Shown here piece by piece: positions 8,246 to 14,967 of a DNA stretch of 16,929 bases. Every line of letters begins with the position of its first letter. Position 1 is the first letter of the stretch. Under the pieces are notes generated by a model. The model was given only the letters and a program-made list of their open reading frames with translations, was not told where the DNA came from and made no database searches. Position numbers and translations under genes: made by a program. Origin of the DNA: Ruminococcaceae bacterium UBA2806 (GTDB lineage Bacteria; Bacillota; Clostridia; Oscillospirales; Acutalibacteraceae); contig DEHG01000112.1 of NCBI GenBank assembly GCA_002351795.1, positions 1 through 16,929 of the forward strand, in the 5' to 3' direction.

Positions 8246-8278
8246 TGTCATTCTGAGCAGTGCTTTGAGGAAGAATCT
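8246..8278 (+). repeat. Interspersed intergenic repeat of the TGTCATTCTGAGC...GAAGAATCT type
   Basis: TGTCATTCTGAGC at 8246-8258 and GAGGAAGAATCT at 8267-8278 match a short repeat I recognise from many bacterial genomes, where chance reading gives peptides like CHSEERSEES. One frame here reads CHSEQCFEEES. The copy begins 31 nt after the GGDEF stop and is not a gene. Confidence 0.55.
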
Positions 8279-8370
8279 TTTCAATTACTGCACCTTACTG
8301 ATTTAGTTTACTAAAAACACTCTGATATTATCACGCAATGAGTTAAAATTTGTTTATTAACCTCCCGTAA

Positions 8371-8406
8371 AAGCTGCCTGCTGCCCTATACAGCAGGCAG
8401 CTTTTT
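8371..8406 (+). terminator. Strong intrinsic terminator after the GGDEF gene
   Basis: A perfect 13-bp stem pairs 8371-8383 (AAGCTGCCTGCTG) with 8391-8403 across a 7-nt loop (CCCTATA) and runs into a T tract (8402-8406). Two more A residues before the stem can pair with those T residues. It is the first clear terminator after the GGDEF gene, 157 nt past the stop, so the interspersed repeat lies inside the transcript. Confidence 0.88.
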
Positions 8407-8410
8407 CTTG

Positions 8411-8560
8411 CCCGCTGATTTCGCTTGCTTCCGCAAGCGACCATGGGCGCTGCCCTTGGACCCCGGCAGGGGCAGCGCCCCATGCACCCCGCAGCCTTTG
8501 AAAAGGCTGGCGAAACTTTTACAACTGGTTTCTTCTGACCCTAAAGTTTTTTGATTTGAA
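8411..8560. repeat. Composite palindromic intergenic element with four hairpins
   Basis: This GC-rich stretch stands out from the AT-rich sequence around it and is built of successive palindromes: TCGCTTGC/GCAAGCGA (8421-8428 with 8433-8440), CATGGGCGCTGCCC/GGGCAGCGCCCCATG with one bulged C (8442-8455 with 8470-8484), AGCCTT/AAGGCT (8493-8498 with 8503-8508) and AAACTTT/AAAGTTT (8513-8519 with 8543-8549). No convincing reading frame crosses it. The GGGCGCTGCCC...GGGCAGCGCCC core resembles repeats I associate with intergenic regions of gut Clostridia, which suggests a mobile, REP/MITE-like element. I see no terminal inverted repeats bordering the whole or target duplication. Confidence 0.5.
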
Positions 8561-8699
8561 TAACTCTTATGAAAAAACTATCCGCAAATATATTATTTTA
8601 TGCAAATTGGCAAAAGTGCCTATTTACGGCTATGTAACGTTGTGCAATGTGATAAAAATAAAATATTTTTTAAAATTACTTTTATTAATTTATACTATA
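8561..8699. other. AT-rich non-coding spacer upstream of the glucokinase gene
   Basis: This completes the 610-bp gene-free stretch from 8215 to 8824. It is strongly AT-rich. A frame of 63 codons opened by TTG at 8556 crosses it, but it lacks a ribosome site, family resemblance and coding-like composition. I see nothing else definable before the promoter at 8700. Confidence 0.5.
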
Positions 8700-8708
8700 T
8701 GCTATAAT
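8700..8708 (+). promoter_or_regulatory. Extended -10 promoter of the ROK glucokinase gene
   Basis: TGC (8700-8702) precedes a perfect TATAAT (8703-8708). The -35 area (about 8680-8686) holds only TTTTATT. The leader would be about 110 nt long. In it, CGGAAA (8751-8756) can pair with TTTCCG (8760-8765), or the A-run can pair with ATTTTTCC at 8785-8792. These mutually exclusive pairings are not backed by any known riboswitch motif. Confidence 0.55.
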
Positions 8709-8824
8709 ATAGAAGGTAATTTTGAGAAAATTGCAAAATTCAGTTAGCTCCGGAAAAAATTTCCGTGGGCAGAGGAAGTATGTGATTTTTCCCGTAAGAT
8801 CTTTTTGAATTGGAGGCAATAATT

Positions 8825-9778
8825 ATGTATTATCTCGGAATCGACCTTGGCGGTACTAATATCGTAGCAGGTGTAGTGAATGAAGACGGTCAGATCATTA
8901 TTAAGGAAAACCGCAAGACAACAAGACCTTGTACTATGGATGCACTTTGTAATGATATGGCAGAAGCCGCAACGGCAGCTGTTGTAAATGCCGGTTTAAG
9001 CAAGGATGATCTTCAGTATATCGGTATCGGCGCTCCTGGCGCAGTAAACAGCGAAACCGGTGTTATAGAATATGCGAACAACTTCAACTTCCACAATTGG
9101 GAGATCGTAAGAATGATGGAAGAGCGCCTCGGCATTAAGGTATATGTTGAGAATGACGCTAATGCAGCTGCATACGGCGAATACTGTGTAGGCGCTGCAA
9201 AGGATGCTAACGATGCAGTTATGATAACCCTCGGCACAGGTGTCGGCGGCGGCATAATCGTTGACGGAATGATCTACAGCGGCTCAAACTATGCCGGCGC
9301 AGAGGTAGGTCACACTGTTATCCAGAAGGGCGGACGTCTTTGCACCTGCGGCAGAAGAGGCTGCTGGGAGGCTTATTCATCCGCTACAGGACTTATCAAC
9401 ATGACAAAAGAAGCTTGTCAGATACAGCAGGCTCCGAACTATCTGCTTTATCAGATGATCGGCGGCGATCTTAACAAGATCGAAGGCAAGACAGCATTCG
9501 ACGCAGCACAGCAGGGCTGCCCGCTTGCTAAATCTGTAATTGATATGTATTTAGATTACTTAGGATGCGGACTTGTCAATATCATCAATCTCTTCCAGCC
9601 TGAGATACTCTGCATTGGCGGCGGTATCAGCAGACAGGGCGACTATCTCCTCAAGCCTGTTATGAAGATCATTGAGCGTGAAAGATATACCAAGCACAAC
9701 AATAAGCAGACAAAGGTTTGCATTGCCGAGCTTGGAAACAATGCCGGACTTATCGGTGCTGCTTTCCTCGGAAAGTAA
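8825..9778 (+). CDS. ROK family glucokinase
   Basis: This 317-residue cytoplasmic sugar kinase most likely phosphorylates glucose at C6 with ATP (EC 2.7.1.2). The N-terminal phosphate-binding loop is LGIDLGGTN (4-12). VENDANAAAYGE (108-119) carries the catalytic Asp111, and LGTGVGGGIIVDG (136-148) is the second nucleotide-binding loop. The ROK signature and zinc site are complete: EVGH (His163) and CTCGRRGCWEAY with Cys173, Cys175 and Cys180. Glu160 and Glu182 fit sugar-contacting residues of the family. It has no DNA-binding helix-turn-helix, so it is a kinase rather than a ROK repressor. The start is ATG 8825, 8 nt after GGAGG (8812-8816); the TTG at 8810 overlaps the ribosome site. It appears monocistronic, with its own promoter and terminator. 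Other hexoses or N-acetyl sugars cannot be excluded from sequence. Confidence 0.92.
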   Translation: MYYLGIDLGGTNIVAGVVNEDGQIIIKENRKTTRPCTMDALCNDMAEAATAAVVNAGLSKDDLQYIGIGAPGAVNSETGVIEYANNFNFHNWEIVRMMEERLGIKVYVENDANAAAYGEYCVGAAKDANDAVMITLGTGVGGGIIVDGMIYSGSNYAGAEVGHTVIQKGGRLCTCGRRGCWEAYSSATGLINMTKEACQIQQAPNYLLYQMIGGDLNKIEGKTAFDAAQQGCPLAKSVIDMYLDYLGCGLVNIINLFQPEILCIGGGISRQGDYLLKPVMKIIERERYTKHNNKQTKVCIAELGNNAGLIGAAFLGK

Positions 9779-9811
9779 TTTATCCGTAAAGTTGAATAAG
9801 AAATAACTCAG

Positions 9812-9847
9812 GAGCTGCTGCACAGATAAAGTGCCGCAGCTCTTTTT
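9812..9847 (+). terminator. Intrinsic terminator of the glucokinase gene
   Basis: GAGCTGC (9812-9818) pairs with GCAGCTC (9836-9842). After a T/C mismatch, GCAC (9820-9823) pairs with GTGC (9831-9834) around a 7-nt loop. The stem is followed by TTTTT (9843-9847). It lies 33 nt past the stop. Confidence 0.85.
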
Positions 9848-9882
9848 ATTGATTATTTTTACCGTCATGAACATTACGCTTG

Positions 9883-9911
9883 TTGACTTTTAGGTGGAAA
9901 TGGGGTATTCT
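9883..9911 (+). promoter_or_regulatory. Promoter of the ilvA operon
   Basis: TTGACT (9883-9888) is followed after 17 bp by TATTCT (9906-9911), a good -35 with a weaker -10. The leader to the ATG at 9951 would be only about 33 nt, too short for a T-box or a branched-chain amino acid attenuator, so no such control is visible. Confidence 0.5.
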
Positions 9912-9950
9912 ATTATAGTAATGAATTATAAAAATAAGGGGTAATCAAAA

Positions 9951-11144
9951 ATGCTTACTTTGGACAAAATCTATCATGCTTCCTATGTTCTGAAAGAAGT
10001 GATCCGTCCTACCGATATGATAAAGGCGACGAATCTTTCCGATGACTTTGAGCTTTACCTGAAAACTGAAAACCTGCAGATAACAGGTGCGTTCAAGGCA
10101 AGGGGAGCATATTACAAGATCTCACAGCTTTCTCAGGAGGAAAGAGAAAAGGGCGTTATCGCCTGCAGCGCGGGAAACCATGCCCAGGGCGTTGCTCTTG
10201 CAGCCCAGCGCTATGGAGTCAAGGCTGTTATATGTATGCCTAACGGTGCGCCCATCTCAAAGGTCGAGGCAACTAAAAGCTACGGCGCAGAAGCTGTTTT
10301 GGTTGAGGGTACTTATGACGACGCCCACGATAAGGCTGTTGAATTGCAGAAGGAAACAGGCGCAACCTTCATTCATCCCTTTGATGATGAAATGGTAATT
10401 GCAGGTCAGGGTACGATAGGTCTTGAAATTCTCGATCAGCTTCCCGATGTAGACGCAGTTATCGTGCCTATCGGCGGCGGCGGACTTATCAGCGGTGTTG
10501 CATACGCTATAAAGTCCCTTAACCCCAACGTTAAAATATACGGCGTACAGAGCGCAGGCGCACCCTCTATGTACCTTTCAATGGCGCATAAGGAAATACA
10601 GACTCTGCCCTCAGTCAATACTTTTGCAGACGGTATCGCAGTAAAAACTCCCGGCGAGCTTACATTCGATCTCTGTGCAAAATATGTTGATGAGATAATC
10701 ACCGTTACAGATGATGAAACGGCTACCGCTATACTTTCACTTATCGAAAAACAGAAGCTTATCACCGAGGGCGCAGGCGCAGTATCCGTTGCTGCGGCAC
10801 TTTTCAATAAGCTGCCGTTAAAGGGCAAAAAGGTATGCTGTCTGCTTTCAGGCGGTAATATTGATGTTACTATCCTTTCAAGAGTCATCGACAGAGGCTT
10901 GCAGAAAACAGGCAGACTTGCAGAATTTACCGTTGCGCTTACCGATAAGCCCGGTGAGATGGCTGCCGTATCAAAGATCATTTCAAAGCTTGGCGCAAAT
11001 GTTGTCGCTGTAAGCCATGACAGAGCTGATCTTAATACAGATATCAATTCCTGCTATCTGCGTCTTTCTCTTGAAACGAGAAATCATGAGCATATTGAGA
11101 GAATAAAAGAAGAACTTGCCAGAAACGGCTACCGCATAGTCTGA
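9951..11144 (+). CDS. ilvA: Threonine ammonia-lyase with single C-terminal ACT domain
   Basis: This 397-residue PLP enzyme would convert L-threonine to 2-oxobutanoate and ammonia (EC 4.3.1.19), feeding isoleucine synthesis or threonine breakdown. Lys49 in ITGAFKARGA is the Schiff-base lysine. SAGNHAQG (73-80) binds the substrate carboxylate, and the tetraglycine loop GGGGL (175-179) holds the cofactor phosphate. SGGNID lies at 300-305. Residues about 322-397 form one ACT domain (AEFTVALTDKPGEMAAVSKII), a site for allosteric control by an amino acid. One ACT domain and this length fit the shorter family form rather than the two-domain E. coli IlvA, so it is unclear whether the role is biosynthetic or catabolic. 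The start ATG 9951 lies 9 nt after AAGGGG (9936-9941). It leads the operon that also contains ridA. Confidence 0.93.
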   Translation: MLTLDKIYHASYVLKEVIRPTDMIKATNLSDDFELYLKTENLQITGAFKARGAYYKISQLSQEEREKGVIACSAGNHAQGVALAAQRYGVKAVICMPNGAPISKVEATKSYGAEAVLVEGTYDDAHDKAVELQKETGATFIHPFDDEMVIAGQGTIGLEILDQLPDVDAVIVPIGGGGLISGVAYAIKSLNPNVKIYGVQSAGAPSMYLSMAHKEIQTLPSVNTFADGIAVKTPGELTFDLCAKYVDEIITVTDDETATAILSLIEKQKLITEGAGAVSVAAALFNKLPLKGKKVCCLLSGGNIDVTILSRVIDRGLQKTGRLAEFTVALTDKPGEMAAVSKIISKLGANVVAVSHDRADLNTDINSCYLRLSLETRNHEHIERIKEELARNGYRIV

Positions 11145-11179
11145 ATCCGGCAGACAATATCTGAAAGGTGTGACAGTCT

Positions 11180-12292
11180 TTGGAAAAGCGCAGTGCTGAC
11201 CGCCGTACAGTATGGCTTATCTTGCTGACCATAATATTTTCGGCGGCTGTTCTCAGCGGCGCTGTAATGTACAGACAGCAGCTTGAAGCGGACGGCGCAA
11301 AGGAAACTGCCATACCTGACGGAATCCCTAAAATGAGCTGGGATAAGACCCGTTCAGAAGAATCAATGCTGGAGCTTGAGGCATATTTTTATGAGCTTAA
11401 GCCAAAAGTGGCTATAAAAAACAGCCCCGATTTTGAATGGAAGGATATCTGTCCCGATCATTTCTGGGTAAAGGAATTTACGGTAACGACCTATAAAAAT
11501 TCTCCGTATAAGGTCTATAACTTCACTTATATCGACGGCGCAAAGGATAATAAGAAAATGGCGGCTGCAATTGAAAGTGAAGCGCAGGATATTATAAATA
11601 TCGCCTTGGCAAAAGATTCTGATATATGGAACAGGATCCTGACCGTACATGATGAGCTTATCCGCAGGATATATTTTGTCAGCGATGACAACGGCGACGG
11701 CAATACACGGAATCTTTACGGAGCTTTGGTGGAACACAGGGCGGTATGTCAGGGATATGCCTATGCATTTTCATATATACTTAAAAAGATGGATATTGAC
11801 GTAAGCGAGATATATTCAGATGAGCATATGTGGAACAGAGTCGGTTCCCTCGACAGCGGCGAAAGATATATTGACGTAACATGGGACGACTATAATAATC
11901 AGGACAGCAGCGGCAGACCTTATATACACCATGATTTCTTTTGTCTTTCAAAGGCTGAGATGGAGCATTTCGGAGAGCATAATCCCGAAAAAAACATACA
12001 GCCAAAAGAAAGCGACCCCCAGAGCGCCGGGGATAACTATTATACAAAAATGGGCTATTATATAAAAAGCGGAGATCAGATGAGCTTTAACGCCTGTGCG
12101 CTCCAGCAGTATCAGAGCGGAAAGAATCTGCTTGAATTCCGCTTTGAAAGCCCCGATGATTACAAACAAGCCGAAGAATGGATAAGGAGCATACTCCCCG
12201 CTTTGGGCTACAGTGAAAAATATTATACATACAAAAAAGATGAATTGCTGACATTCAGCGCAGGACTTTATCCTCCCGCTGATGCAGAATAA
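11180..12292 (+). CDS. Membrane-anchored transglutaminase-like cysteine protease-fold protein
   Basis: The protein has 370 residues, with an N-terminal membrane anchor at about 10-31 (VWLILLTIIFSAAVLSGAV) after a basic start, so most of it should be outside the cell. A transglutaminase-like core occupies about 150-240, with the full triad: Cys190 in RAVCQGYAYAF, His216 in DEHMWNRV and Asp232 in IDVTWDD. Such proteins in Clostridia are usually of unknown substrate; peptide or cell-wall-linked cleavage or crosslinking is possible. About 130 residues follow the core without a domain I recognise. The start is a TTG at 11180, 9 nt after GAAAGGTG (11163-11170); the next in-frame ATG (residue 30) would remove the anchor. 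It sits 35 nt after ilvA and 16 nt before ridA, an odd place for an external protein. Confidence 0.82.
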   Translation: MEKRSADRRTVWLILLTIIFSAAVLSGAVMYRQQLEADGAKETAIPDGIPKMSWDKTRSEESMLELEAYFYELKPKVAIKNSPDFEWKDICPDHFWVKEFTVTTYKNSPYKVYNFTYIDGAKDNKKMAAAIESEAQDIINIALAKDSDIWNRILTVHDELIRRIYFVSDDNGDGNTRNLYGALVEHRAVCQGYAYAFSYILKKMDIDVSEIYSDEHMWNRVGSLDSGERYIDVTWDDYNNQDSSGRPYIHHDFFCLSKAEMEHFGEHNPEKNIQPKESDPQSAGDNYYTKMGYYIKSGDQMSFNACALQQYQSGKNLLEFRFESPDDYKQAEEWIRSILPALGYSEKYYTYKKDELLTFSAGLYPPADAE

Positions 12293-12308
12293 AGAAAGGA
12301 CGATAATT

Positions 12309-12686
12309 ATGTCAGAGAAAATTTACACAAAGAACGCACCCGATGCAATCGGACCGTATTCACAGGCAATCAAGGCAGGAGGATTTGTATTCACCTCCGG
12401 TCAGATCGCAATCAATCCCGCAACAGGCAATGTTGAAGCTGATACTATCGAGGGTCAGACAGAGCAGGTAATGAAAAACTTAGGCGCAATACTTGAGGCT
12501 GCCGGTTCTTCATTTGACAAGGCAGTAAAGACTGTATGCTTCCTTGCAGATATGAATGATTTTGCCGCATTCAATGCTGTTTACGGCAACTATTTCACAA
12601 GCAAGCCCGCACGTTCATGCGTTGCTGTAAAGACTCTTCCGAAAAATGTTCTCTGCGAGGTCGAAGTTATTGCAGTTTGTGAATAA
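12309..12686 (+). CDS. ridA: RidA family enamine/imine deaminase
   Basis: This 125-residue cytoplasmic protein of the RidA/YjgF/Rid family, which forms trimers, hydrolyses reactive enamine/imine intermediates such as 2-aminocrotonate made by PLP dehydratases. Conserved residues are all present: IGPYSQAI (Tyr17), FTSGQIAINP (28-37), Arg102 in ARSCVAV, which contacts the substrate carboxylate, Cys104, and Glu117 in CEVEVIAV, equivalent to E. coli RidA Arg105, Cys107 and Glu120. Its substrate is the product chemistry of IlvA, encoded two genes upstream. The start ATG 12309 lies 8 nt after AAAGGA (12295-12300). An upstream in-frame ATG at 12282 would add nine residues that overlap the previous gene and precede the ribosome site, so I reject it. 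Confidence 0.94.
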   Translation: MSEKIYTKNAPDAIGPYSQAIKAGGFVFTSGQIAINPATGNVEADTIEGQTEQVMKNLGAILEAAGSSFDKAVKTVCFLADMNDFAAFNAVYGNYFTSKPARSCVAVKTLPKNVLCEVEVIAVCE

Positions 12687-12712
12687 GCCTTGAACCAAAA
12701 AGGAGAAAAACT

Positions 12713-14389
12713 TTGAATAAACAACTAAGCCTGTCTATAAGATTTGTTGTTTCTGTAATAACTGTGGCGCTGATGGTCACTGCTGCAATTGTCGTCGGCG
12801 ACAAAGAGGTAATATTCCCCGAAACAGCAGCCCTGACAGTCGGCGCCTTTGTTTCGGATAAGCTTCCCTGGCGCACAGGCATGGTCAGAATGATAGTCGT
12901 TATGACTTTGGGCGCATTTATCGGATACGGTCTTTCCGCCTATTCCCCGCTGCCGCTGTATGTAAATGTAATAGCGGCATTTACAGCGTGTATCATAATA
13001 TTGTCGGCGGTAAGATCGACCATGCTTCCGATGATATCAGCAGCGGTGCTTCCTATACTTACAAATGTACAGAGCCTTGTATATCCCGTATCGGTAATAC
13101 TGCTCACACTGGCAGTAATAGAGATAAGACTTCTCCTGCTGCGCTATGGTCTTATAGAACAAACAGAATTCCCCGATGAAAATATCAGCGGCAGAGCAGA
13201 GATCGCCCGCAGACTGTGGCTTATAATAGTATTTGCCATACTTGCGGCAGCTGCAATATTCAGCGGAATGACATTTATAATTGCGCCCCCGCTTGCGGTA
13301 GTTTTTGCAGAAGCGGCTCAAAAGGATACGCCTGTAAGAAAAGACCCCTTCGGCTTTTTCCTTTGTACGATACTTTGCACATTTGCGGGTACGGCAAGCC
13401 GTATGGTGCTGTGCGATCTTTTCAGAGTGAATATTGTCATCGGTGCGGCGGTTTCGGCTGCTGCTGCATTGTTCTTCCTTATATTATTCAAAAAGCCATT
13501 CCCGCCGGCGGCTGCGCTTGCGGTTTTGCCCTTTATTCTGCCGGAATCCGTAATTGCCCTGTACCCGTTCCAGGTGGTCACAGGCTGTGCGGCTGTAATA
13601 AGCCTTGATATGATATATCAGAAAGCGCTTGATAAGGATATACCCGAAAGGGCTGTTGTCGGAATAATTGATTTTATTCTTTCATTACAGATACTGCCGC
13701 CCAAAAGAGTCTATGCGCCCGCTGACAGCAGAGTAAAGACGGAAAAAAACGTACAGTCTGATGACGGCGAAATTCTCCCGCCCTCACTTGATGATGATAA
13801 TGTTACCGCAATACCGGCAGTTTCCGGGACGATGACGGAAGAAACAGCAGTATCAGAAAATGAAACAAGGATCATAACCGAAAAGGCTGAGGAAGAGGTG
13901 CCCGGAATACCCGACAGTATCCCGCAAAGCGATACAGTCTCAGAAATACATGAAGAAACAGAGAAAAAAGCAGATACGGCAAAGACCGTGAGCGAAGATG
14001 TCGCAGAAAATGACGATACACTTCTCCCCTCTCTGCTTGAAGGCGAGATAATAGCCATAGAACCGTCTGATGATGCATTTTCATTCACACTGCCGGCAAT
14101 GGAGGAAAAAACTCTGCCGCCGGTGCTTAAATTTGAAGACGATGAGGAAAAAGCTTCAGAAGCTCCGGAAATGTCCGCAATATCTTCTGAGGATAAAGAA
14201 GACAAAGAGAAAAAAGTCCTGCCTGAAAAGCGCAGAAGTATTTTTGATAAGCTTAAATCCGGGAAAAAGAAATCCGGGCAGAAAAACACAAGCTCCGAAA
14301 AGCAGGATAAAACTCAGGATACTGCCGATAAAGACGAGCCAGACTCAGAGCCTGCTAAGCCCCAGAAGAATGTGCGGAGGCGTATATGA
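12713..14389 (+). CDS. Duplicated HPP-like multipass membrane protein with acidic cytoplasmic-type tail
   Basis: The protein has 558 residues. Residues about 9-303 are hydrophobic and fall into two similar halves. FPETAALTVGAF, LPWRTGMVRMIVVMTLGAFIGYGLS and STMLPMISAAVLPIL (35-115) parallel IAPPLAVVFAEA, TPVRKDPFGFFLCTILCTFAGTASRM and KPFPPAAALAVLPFIL (190-276). Both halves follow the pattern of HPP-family membrane domains (PF04982) or related transporters, a weak resemblance judged by eye. The tail, about 310-558, is very rich in E, D, K, S and T and looks disordered. It carries a recurring short motif, ILPPSL (354-359), LLPSLL (437-442) and TLPPVL (467-472), and ends very basic (RRSIFDKLKSGKKKSGQK and VRRRI). 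The TTG start at 12713 is 7 nt after AAAAAGGAG. The function is unknown. Its stop overlaps the next start by 4 nt. Confidence 0.78.
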   Translation: MNKQLSLSIRFVVSVITVALMVTAAIVVGDKEVIFPETAALTVGAFVSDKLPWRTGMVRMIVVMTLGAFIGYGLSAYSPLPLYVNVIAAFTACIIILSAVRSTMLPMISAAVLPILTNVQSLVYPVSVILLTLAVIEIRLLLLRYGLIEQTEFPDENISGRAEIARRLWLIIVFAILAAAAIFSGMTFIIAPPLAVVFAEAAQKDTPVRKDPFGFFLCTILCTFAGTASRMVLCDLFRVNIVIGAAVSAAAALFFLILFKKPFPPAAALAVLPFILPESVIALYPFQVVTGCAAVISLDMIYQKALDKDIPERAVVGIIDFILSLQILPPKRVYAPADSRVKTEKNVQSDDGEILPPSLDDDNVTAIPAVSGTMTEETAVSENETRIITEKAEEEVPGIPDSIPQSDTVSEIHEETEKKADTAKTVSEDVAENDDTLLPSLLEGEIIAIEPSDDAFSFTLPAMEEKTLPPVLKFEDDEEKASEAPEMSAISSEDKEDKEKKVLPEKRRSIFDKLKSGKKKSGQKNTSSEKQDKTQDTADKDEPDSEPAKPQKNVRRRI

Positions 14390-14892
14390 AATATTGTTAT
14401 GAATGCGGCGGACTGCTTGAAGATGCATTTCTGAATGACAGGGAAGGAAAAGTACCTAAATGCACAAGGTGCGGCAGATTCCAGTTTCCTGTTTTTTCAG
14501 CGGCAGTCAGCATGATAGTACAAAGTCCTGAAAAAGACCGTATACTGCTCATACAGCAGTACGGCAGGAAGGATAATATACTTGCAGCGGGATATATCGG
14601 ACGCGGAGAAAGCGCCGAGGATGCCGTTATCAGGGAGGTAAAGGAAGAAACCGGGCTTGATGTAACGGAGCTTCATTTCAACCGCAGTGAATTTTTTGAA
14701 AAGTCAAATACCCTGATGCTGAATTTTATCTGCACCGTATCGGATACCGATCTGAGCGGTACAGATCATGAAGAGGTAGATAAGGCTCAGTGGTTCAGTC
14801 TCGATCAGGCGAAAAAGGAAATAAAGCACCCGAGCCTTGCAGAAAAATTTCTACTGCACTATTCAGACCGCAGAAACGCCGCCGCCCCCTGA
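14386..14892 (+). CDS. NudC-like Nudix hydrolase with N-terminal zinc ribbon
   Basis: The protein has 168 residues. A zinc ribbon with Cys4, Cys7, Cys26 and Cys29 (CYECGG and CTRCGR) leads into a Nudix domain. The Nudix box is perfect at residues 69-91, GYIGRGESAEDAVIREVKEETGL, and binds the catalytic metal. The ribbon and following FPVFSAAVSMIV resemble the NADH pyrophosphatase NudC. However, the downstream SQPWPFPxS motif that marks NudC is replaced by SEFFEKSNT (101-109) just before LMLNF, so NAD(H) or NAD-capped RNA is not an assured substrate. It would hydrolyse some nucleoside diphosphate derivative in the cytoplasm. The start overlaps the previous stop as ATGA, a sign of translational coupling. 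It ends the operon. Confidence 0.88.
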   Translation: MKYCYECGGLLEDAFLNDREGKVPKCTRCGRFQFPVFSAAVSMIVQSPEKDRILLIQQYGRKDNILAAGYIGRGESAEDAVIREVKEETGLDVTELHFNRSEFFEKSNTLMLNFICTVSDTDLSGTDHEEVDKAQWFSLDQAKKEIKHPSLAEKFLLHYSDRRNAAAP

Positions 14893-14904
14893 ACACATCA
14901 TTTT

Positions 14905-14931
14905 ACCCGTACAGTACACTGCTGTGCGGGT
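14905..14931 (+). terminator. Hairpin after the Nudix gene, probable terminator
   Basis: ACCCGTACAG (14905-14914) pairs with CTGTGCGGGT (14922-14931) over ten base pairs including one G-U pair, around a 7-nt loop. Only TTATCATAT follows, so the T tract is weak and some read-through into the cardiolipin synthase gene is likely. No clear separate promoter is visible between 14932 and 14967. Confidence 0.6.
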
Positions 14932-14967
14932 TTATCATATAAAATATTTTACAGAGGAGAAACAAAG

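Noticed and set aside
8556..8747. 63-codon frame with hydrophobic stretch in the spacer before the glucokinase gene
   Set aside because: It has a TTG start, no ribosome site, very AT-rich sequence, and overlaps the glucokinase promoter.
9912..9950. T-box or isoleucine attenuator before ilvA
   Set aside because: The leader is only about 33 nt and has no leader peptide, T-box motif or terminator hairpin.
10436..11047. Long open frame antisense to ilvA
   Set aside because: It is a shadow of the strongly conserved ilvA gene and has no ribosome site or family resemblance.
13711..14289. Serine-rich frame antisense to the acidic tail of the membrane protein
   Set aside because: Serine richness is the expected complement of repeated GAA/GAT codons on the other strand.
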